A stretch of 44,632 bases of DNA from a bacterium 1xD8-48. Lineage in GTDB: Bacteria; Bacillota; Clostridia; Lachnospirales; Lachnospiraceae. Location: assembly GCA_009917455.1 (NCBI GenBank), contig QZDS01000037.1, positions 1 through 44,632 of the forward strand, read 5' to 3'. The notes below the pieces were generated by a model. That model worked only from the letters and a program-made list of their open reading frames with translations. It was not told the origin of the DNA and searched no databases. Position 1 is the stretch's first letter. Each line of letters begins with the position of its first letter. Below, piece after piece: positions 42,228 to 44,632 of this stretch. The translations under genes were made by a program, and so were the position numbers.

Positions 42228-42944
42228 TTAAAATAGTGAGTTTTCCGGTGAAATTTTTTTCACAATCAGATTTGTAGTCATTAAGGTTACAAAGCACACA
42301 ACCGACTGGAACAGGCCTACGGCACTTGCCATGCCTATATTTCCCTGTGTCATCAAAGCCCGGAAGACATAAGTATCAATAACATCTGTGGCAGGATATA
42401 ACGCTCCCACATTTCTTGTCACATTGTAAAACAATCCGAAATCCGCGCGGAAAATTTTACCGATATCCAGTATCCCCATGATAATGATAATCGGAACAAT
42501 CTGGGGAATAGATACATACCAGGTTTTCTTCAGCCTGCCTGCTCCGTCAATTTCCGCCGCCTCATAAAGCTCCGCGTCCACGCCCATGAGCGCCGCATAA
42601 TAAATAATACTTCCAAGTCCCACGCTCTGCCAGATTTTGGAAATCAGGAGAATCACCGGCCAGTATTTCGCCTCTGAATACCAGGGGATTTTCTCCATTC
42701 CGAAAACTCCCAGAATCTGGTTCACAATACCCTTAGTCGGGTCTAACATTGCATAAACGATATATCCTACCGCTACCCATGATAAAAAACTGGGGATAAT
42801 GGAAACCGTCTGATAGACTTTCACATGTCTCGCTTTTTTTACCTCAAACATTATCAGCGCAAAGATAACTCCGCAGATAATGCTCATGTACGATAAAGTA
42901 ACACACAAAAATTTGATAGACAGCAGCCTATTATTCCGTAACAT
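42228..42944 (-). pseudogene. N-terminally truncated carbohydrate ABC transporter permease, LplB-like
   Basis: The frame encodes 238 residues, about 70-80 short of intact LplB-type permeases. It begins within the second predicted span (LRNNRLLSIKFLCVTLSYMS). The EAA loop (GVDAELYEAAEIDGAGRLKK) and C-terminus are present. Coding-like sequence continues a few codons upstream of the ATG (SKFSF) and then ends at AT-rich DNA and a hairpin, so the 5' end is probably deleted near 42950-42980. It is unlikely to make a working channel. Confidence 0.7.
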
Positions 42945-42982
42945 AAAGGAAAATTTGCTATTTTTATGAAAATGTTAAAATG

Positions 42983-42999
42983 CGTTGCTTGTAGCAACG
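42983..42999. other. 6-bp hairpin at the truncation boundary
   Basis: CGTTGC (42983-42988) and GCAACG (42994-42999) flank TTGTA. On the minus strand CATTTT follows. It coincides with the edge between the truncated permease and the XRE gene promoter, and overlaps the promoter's -35. Confidence 0.45.
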
Positions 43000-43017
43000 G
43001 GCAGTTTAGCCTAGAAT
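42989..43017 (+). promoter_or_regulatory. promoter of the XRE/membrane protein gene
   Basis: TTGTAG (42989-42994) and TAGAAT (43012-43017) have 17-base spacing. The leader to the ATG at 43049 is about 25 bases and contains AAAGGAGG. The -35 overlaps a small inverted repeat that could serve as an autoregulatory operator. Confidence 0.55.
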
Positions 43018-43048
43018 AATAACGAAAATTGAAAGGAGGCTATCCCTA

Positions 43049-43558
43049 ATGCTCAACGAAAATATTAAAGCAATCAGAAAATCAAAGGGACTTTCACAAC
43101 AAGAACTTGCTGTCAAGCTGAATATCGTGCGACAGACAGTTTCTAAATGGGAGCAAGGACTGTCAGTTCCTGATTCTGATATGTTAATCTCCTTATCAGA
43201 AGTGCTTGAAACACCTGTAAGCACCATGTTGGGAGAAACTGTTATCGAAACAGAAGTTGATAATTTAAAAGCCATTTCAGAAAAATTGGAGGTGATAAAC
43301 TTGCAACTGGCGCAAAGGAAAAATACGAGAAGAAAAATTATTCATTGGTCGCTTATTTTATTATGTACAATCATAATAGTAGTTTTTGCAACTATATTGG
43401 CTTTAGAAAGCCCTTATTTGGCTTGGAATTATAGTGACCCCGAAACCGCAGTTCTTGGAGTGGCATTTCACTCATTTGAATGGCTGTTTGTCAGAGTAGC
43501 GCCGATTATCTTTATTGGTGCAATTATTGGTATTTTTTTTACATGGAAGAAAGAATAA
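43049..43558 (+). CDS. XRE-type regulator with two C-terminal membrane spans
   Basis: A 169-residue protein. Residues 1-60 are an XRE helix-turn-helix (LNENIKAIRKSKGLSQQELA; VRQTVSKWEQGLSVPDSDML). A helical linker follows, then two hydrophobic spans (about residues 98-120 and 145-165, IIHWSLILLCTIIIVVFA and VAPIIFIGAIIGIFF), ending TWKKE. This is a known clostridial architecture of membrane-tethered regulators, often next to transporters. The target is unknown. The ATG follows AAAGGAGG by nine bases. Confidence 0.88.
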   Translation: MLNENIKAIRKSKGLSQQELAVKLNIVRQTVSKWEQGLSVPDSDMLISLSEVLETPVSTMLGETVIETEVDNLKAISEKLEVINLQLAQRKNTRRKIIHWSLILLCTIIIVVFATILALESPYLAWNYSDPETAVLGVAFHSFEWLFVRVAPIIFIGAIIGIFFTWKKE

Positions 43559-43630
43559 AACCAGCCTGCTTTTGTGGCAAAATTCGGACTTTAAAGATTT
43601 ATCGCAACAAGTGAATGAAACAGTATCAAT

Positions 43631-44287
43631 CCCCCAGCAGAGCTGGGGGAACAACAGATGCAAGTGGCGGTGAACGGAGTACAGAAAAACTCCCCCCGTT
43701 GTATAATAGGAGCAGGTCTAGCAAACCACTCTAAGGACAACGGAGGTATATCCATATGGATGATAATAGTTTAGCACATAGTCGGTACAATTGCACGTAC
43801 CATATTGTGTTTATTCCGAAATATCGTCGGAAAGCGATGTTTGGGGAGCTGCGGAAAGAAGTGGGAGAGATCTTGGGAAAGGTTTGCAAAATGGAAGGAG
43901 TAACCATCATAAAGGCGGCCACGCTTCCCGACCATGTGCATATGTATGTATCAATTCCCCCCAAATTAAGCGTGTCGAAGGCCGTAGGCCTTATTAAAGG
44001 CAAGAGTGCGCTTATGATATTTGACAGACATCCAGAATATAGAGAGAAAGGGAACCGTCACTTTTGGGCAAGGGGATATTATTGCGAGACGGTTGGTAAT
44101 GTAAATGAAGATACGATAAAGAAATATATTCAGGACCAGTACGAAAAGGACAGAATGGAGCATTAAAAGAGAGCCGCTTTTAAGCGGCCAACCAGTAAAA
44201 AAGAATGGTTTGCTAGACCGCCTTTAGGCGGAAATGTAAAGGTTTTGCCCCAGAGGGGCATCCCCATTCCACCAGCTGAGCTGGTGG
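43631..44287 (+). mobile_element. IS200/IS605-type insertion sequence with paired end hairpins
   Basis: The left end has CCCCCAGC/GCTGGGGG (43631-43649, 3-base loop) and the right end CCACCAGC/GCTGGTGG (44269-44287, 3-base loop). They share the inner CCAGC...GCTGG stem, the arrangement by which TnpA recognises both ends of IS200-family elements. A transposase gene lies between, and further small hairpins follow its stop codon. Exact cleavage sites cannot be set. No TnpB gene is present. Confidence 0.8.
43756..44166 (+). CDS. tnpA: IS200/IS605 family transposase TnpA
   Basis: A 136-residue Y1 HUH transposase. The HUH motif is LPDHVHMYVSIPP (His-Val-His, about residues 60-62), and the nucleophilic Tyr is expected in KKYIQDQYEKDRMEH at the C-terminus. 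HFWARGYYCETVG is a family signature. Length is normal, so it looks intact. It starts at ATG 43756, about 10 bases after GGAGG. Confidence 0.93.
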   Translation: MDDNSLAHSRYNCTYHIVFIPKYRRKAMFGELRKEVGEILGKVCKMEGVTIIKAATLPDHVHMYVSIPPKLSVSKAVGLIKGKSALMIFDRHPEYREKGNRHFWARGYYCETVGNVNEDTIKKYIQDQYEKDRMEH

Positions 44288-44322
44288 TTGGGCCCTTGGG
44301 CGGTGAATAGCAAAACCAGCCG

Positions 44323-44372
44323 AGCAATCAACGGGTAAGATGAGCGAACTTTTCCAGCCGTTGATTGCTTTG
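44323..44372 (+). terminator. 12-bp perfect hairpin downstream of the insertion sequence
   Basis: AGCAATCAACGG (44323-44334) and CCGTTGATTGCT (44358-44369) are perfect complements around a 23-base loop, followed by TTGT. It may be a terminator for transcripts entering from the left or part of an adjoining repeat. 44167-44632 otherwise contains no convincing gene. Confidence 0.45.
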
Positions 44373-44433
44373 TCTGCCTTTGCTGCCCGATAATTCAAGA
44401 GGGCAACAGCAAGAAAACAAGCATCGTGGAAAT

Positions 44434-44557
44434 GTGCATAACAGGCTATGGAATCATGGATAACTCTATTCACAGCACATGGAAAAGCTAAAGTGCAGCT
44501 TTCCCACGTCCTGCAAACAGAGTTACCCACAATTCCATAAGATAGCCAGTTATACAC
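44434..44557. repeat. 124-bp imperfect palindrome carrying DnaA-box-like sequences
   Basis: The left half, starting GTGCATAACAGGCTAT, and the reverse complement of the right half, starting GTGTATAACTGGCTAT, match over about 55 positions with few differences and one 3-base gap. The centre is AGCT, a 7-base loop and AGCT (44486-44500). DnaA-box-like 9-mers sit symmetrically: TTATGCACA (44441-44433, minus), TTATCCATG (44463-44455, minus), TTACCCACA (44523-44531, plus) and TTATACACA (44550-44558, plus). Two copies of AAATCCAAACTT follow to the right. It could be a replication-related site or a structured repeat element. Confidence 0.6.
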
Positions 44558-44632
44558 ATTCCCACAAATCCAAACTTATATAAAATCCAAACTTTTCTGA
44601 AAACAGCTTGATAATTGGGGATTCTTGCCGGA

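Noticed and set aside
44167..44310. series of short GC-rich hairpins as a CRISPR array or riboswitch
   Set aside because: The hairpins differ in sequence and have no regular spacers; they fit the right end of an IS200-type element.
43557..44321. AAAACCAGCC at 43557-43566 and 44312-44321 as a target-site duplication of the insertion sequence
   Set aside because: IS200/IS605 elements do not duplicate their target; the copies are not adjacent to the end hairpins and may be chance.
44213..44557. 114-codon minus-strand open frame at the right edge
   Set aside because: It runs through insertion-sequence hairpins and the palindrome, so it is not plausible as protein.

Overview
The window looks like a chromosomal segment of an anaerobic gut Clostridia member, most likely Lachnospiraceae. 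The reasons are strong AGGAGG-type ribosome binding sites, an oxygen-sensitive glycyl radical enzyme, fucose catabolism through a bacterial microcompartment (BMC), RbsABC- and LplB/YtcP-type sugar transporters, and clostridial mobile elements. The assignment is inferred from gene content only.

Region 1 (1-630) holds the C-terminal end of an IS1380-like transposase, a 48-codon membrane peptide with its own extended -10 promoter, and a hairpin.

Region 2 (631-16988, all minus strand) is a glycyl-radical-enzyme microcompartment locus of the fucose/rhamnose type (GRM5-like). It is read right to left from a near-consensus promoter at 16960-16988. The order is PduU-like shell protein, PduV/EutP GTPase, fuculose-phosphate aldolase, PduO-like heme-binding protein, CoA-acylating aldehyde dehydrogenase, Zn alcohol dehydrogenase, four hexameric shell proteins, PduL, pentamer vertex protein, PduS, PduT, a DeoR regulator, the glycyl radical propanediol dehydratase, its activase and pyruvate phosphate dikinase. 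Putative encapsulation peptides are visible on aldolase (C-terminal), aldehyde dehydrogenase, alcohol dehydrogenase and PduL (N-terminal). The chemistry would be fuculose-1-P to DHAP plus lactaldehyde, to 1,2-propanediol, to propionaldehyde, then to propanol and propionyl-phosphate.

Region 3 (17158-18700) has a divergent PHP-family phosphoesterase, a small hypothetical protein and degraded sequence. Region 4 (18710-24531) is visibly AT-richer and looks transferred: an ABC exporter of lantibiotic-immunity type, a divergent two-component system with a direct-repeat operator between them, an XRE protein typical of conjugative elements, and a truncated Rpn-type nuclease/transposase gene.

Region 5 (24851-35761, minus strand) is a fucose uptake and catabolism operon: L-fucose isomerase, an RbsABC-like importer with two different permeases, fucose mutarotase, an unknown helical protein, a RhaB-type kinase, and then a ParA-like ATPase overlapping a gene for a Pro/Ala/Lys/Glu-rich disordered protein. 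This last pair resembles the McdA/McdB systems that position carboxysomes. It is my leading candidate for a new system: a positioning device for the fucose microcompartment. An AraC regulator (35832) is divergent from fucI.

Region 6 (36696-42950) contains a lipoprotein, an aldo/keto reductase, a Zn alcohol dehydrogenase, and a decaying LplB/YtcP-type sugar transporter whose binding protein lacks a signal peptide and whose first permease lacks its N-terminus. Region 7 (42980-44632) has an XRE/membrane protein, an IS200-like element with paired end hairpins, and a 124-bp imperfect palindrome carrying four DnaA-box-like sequences.
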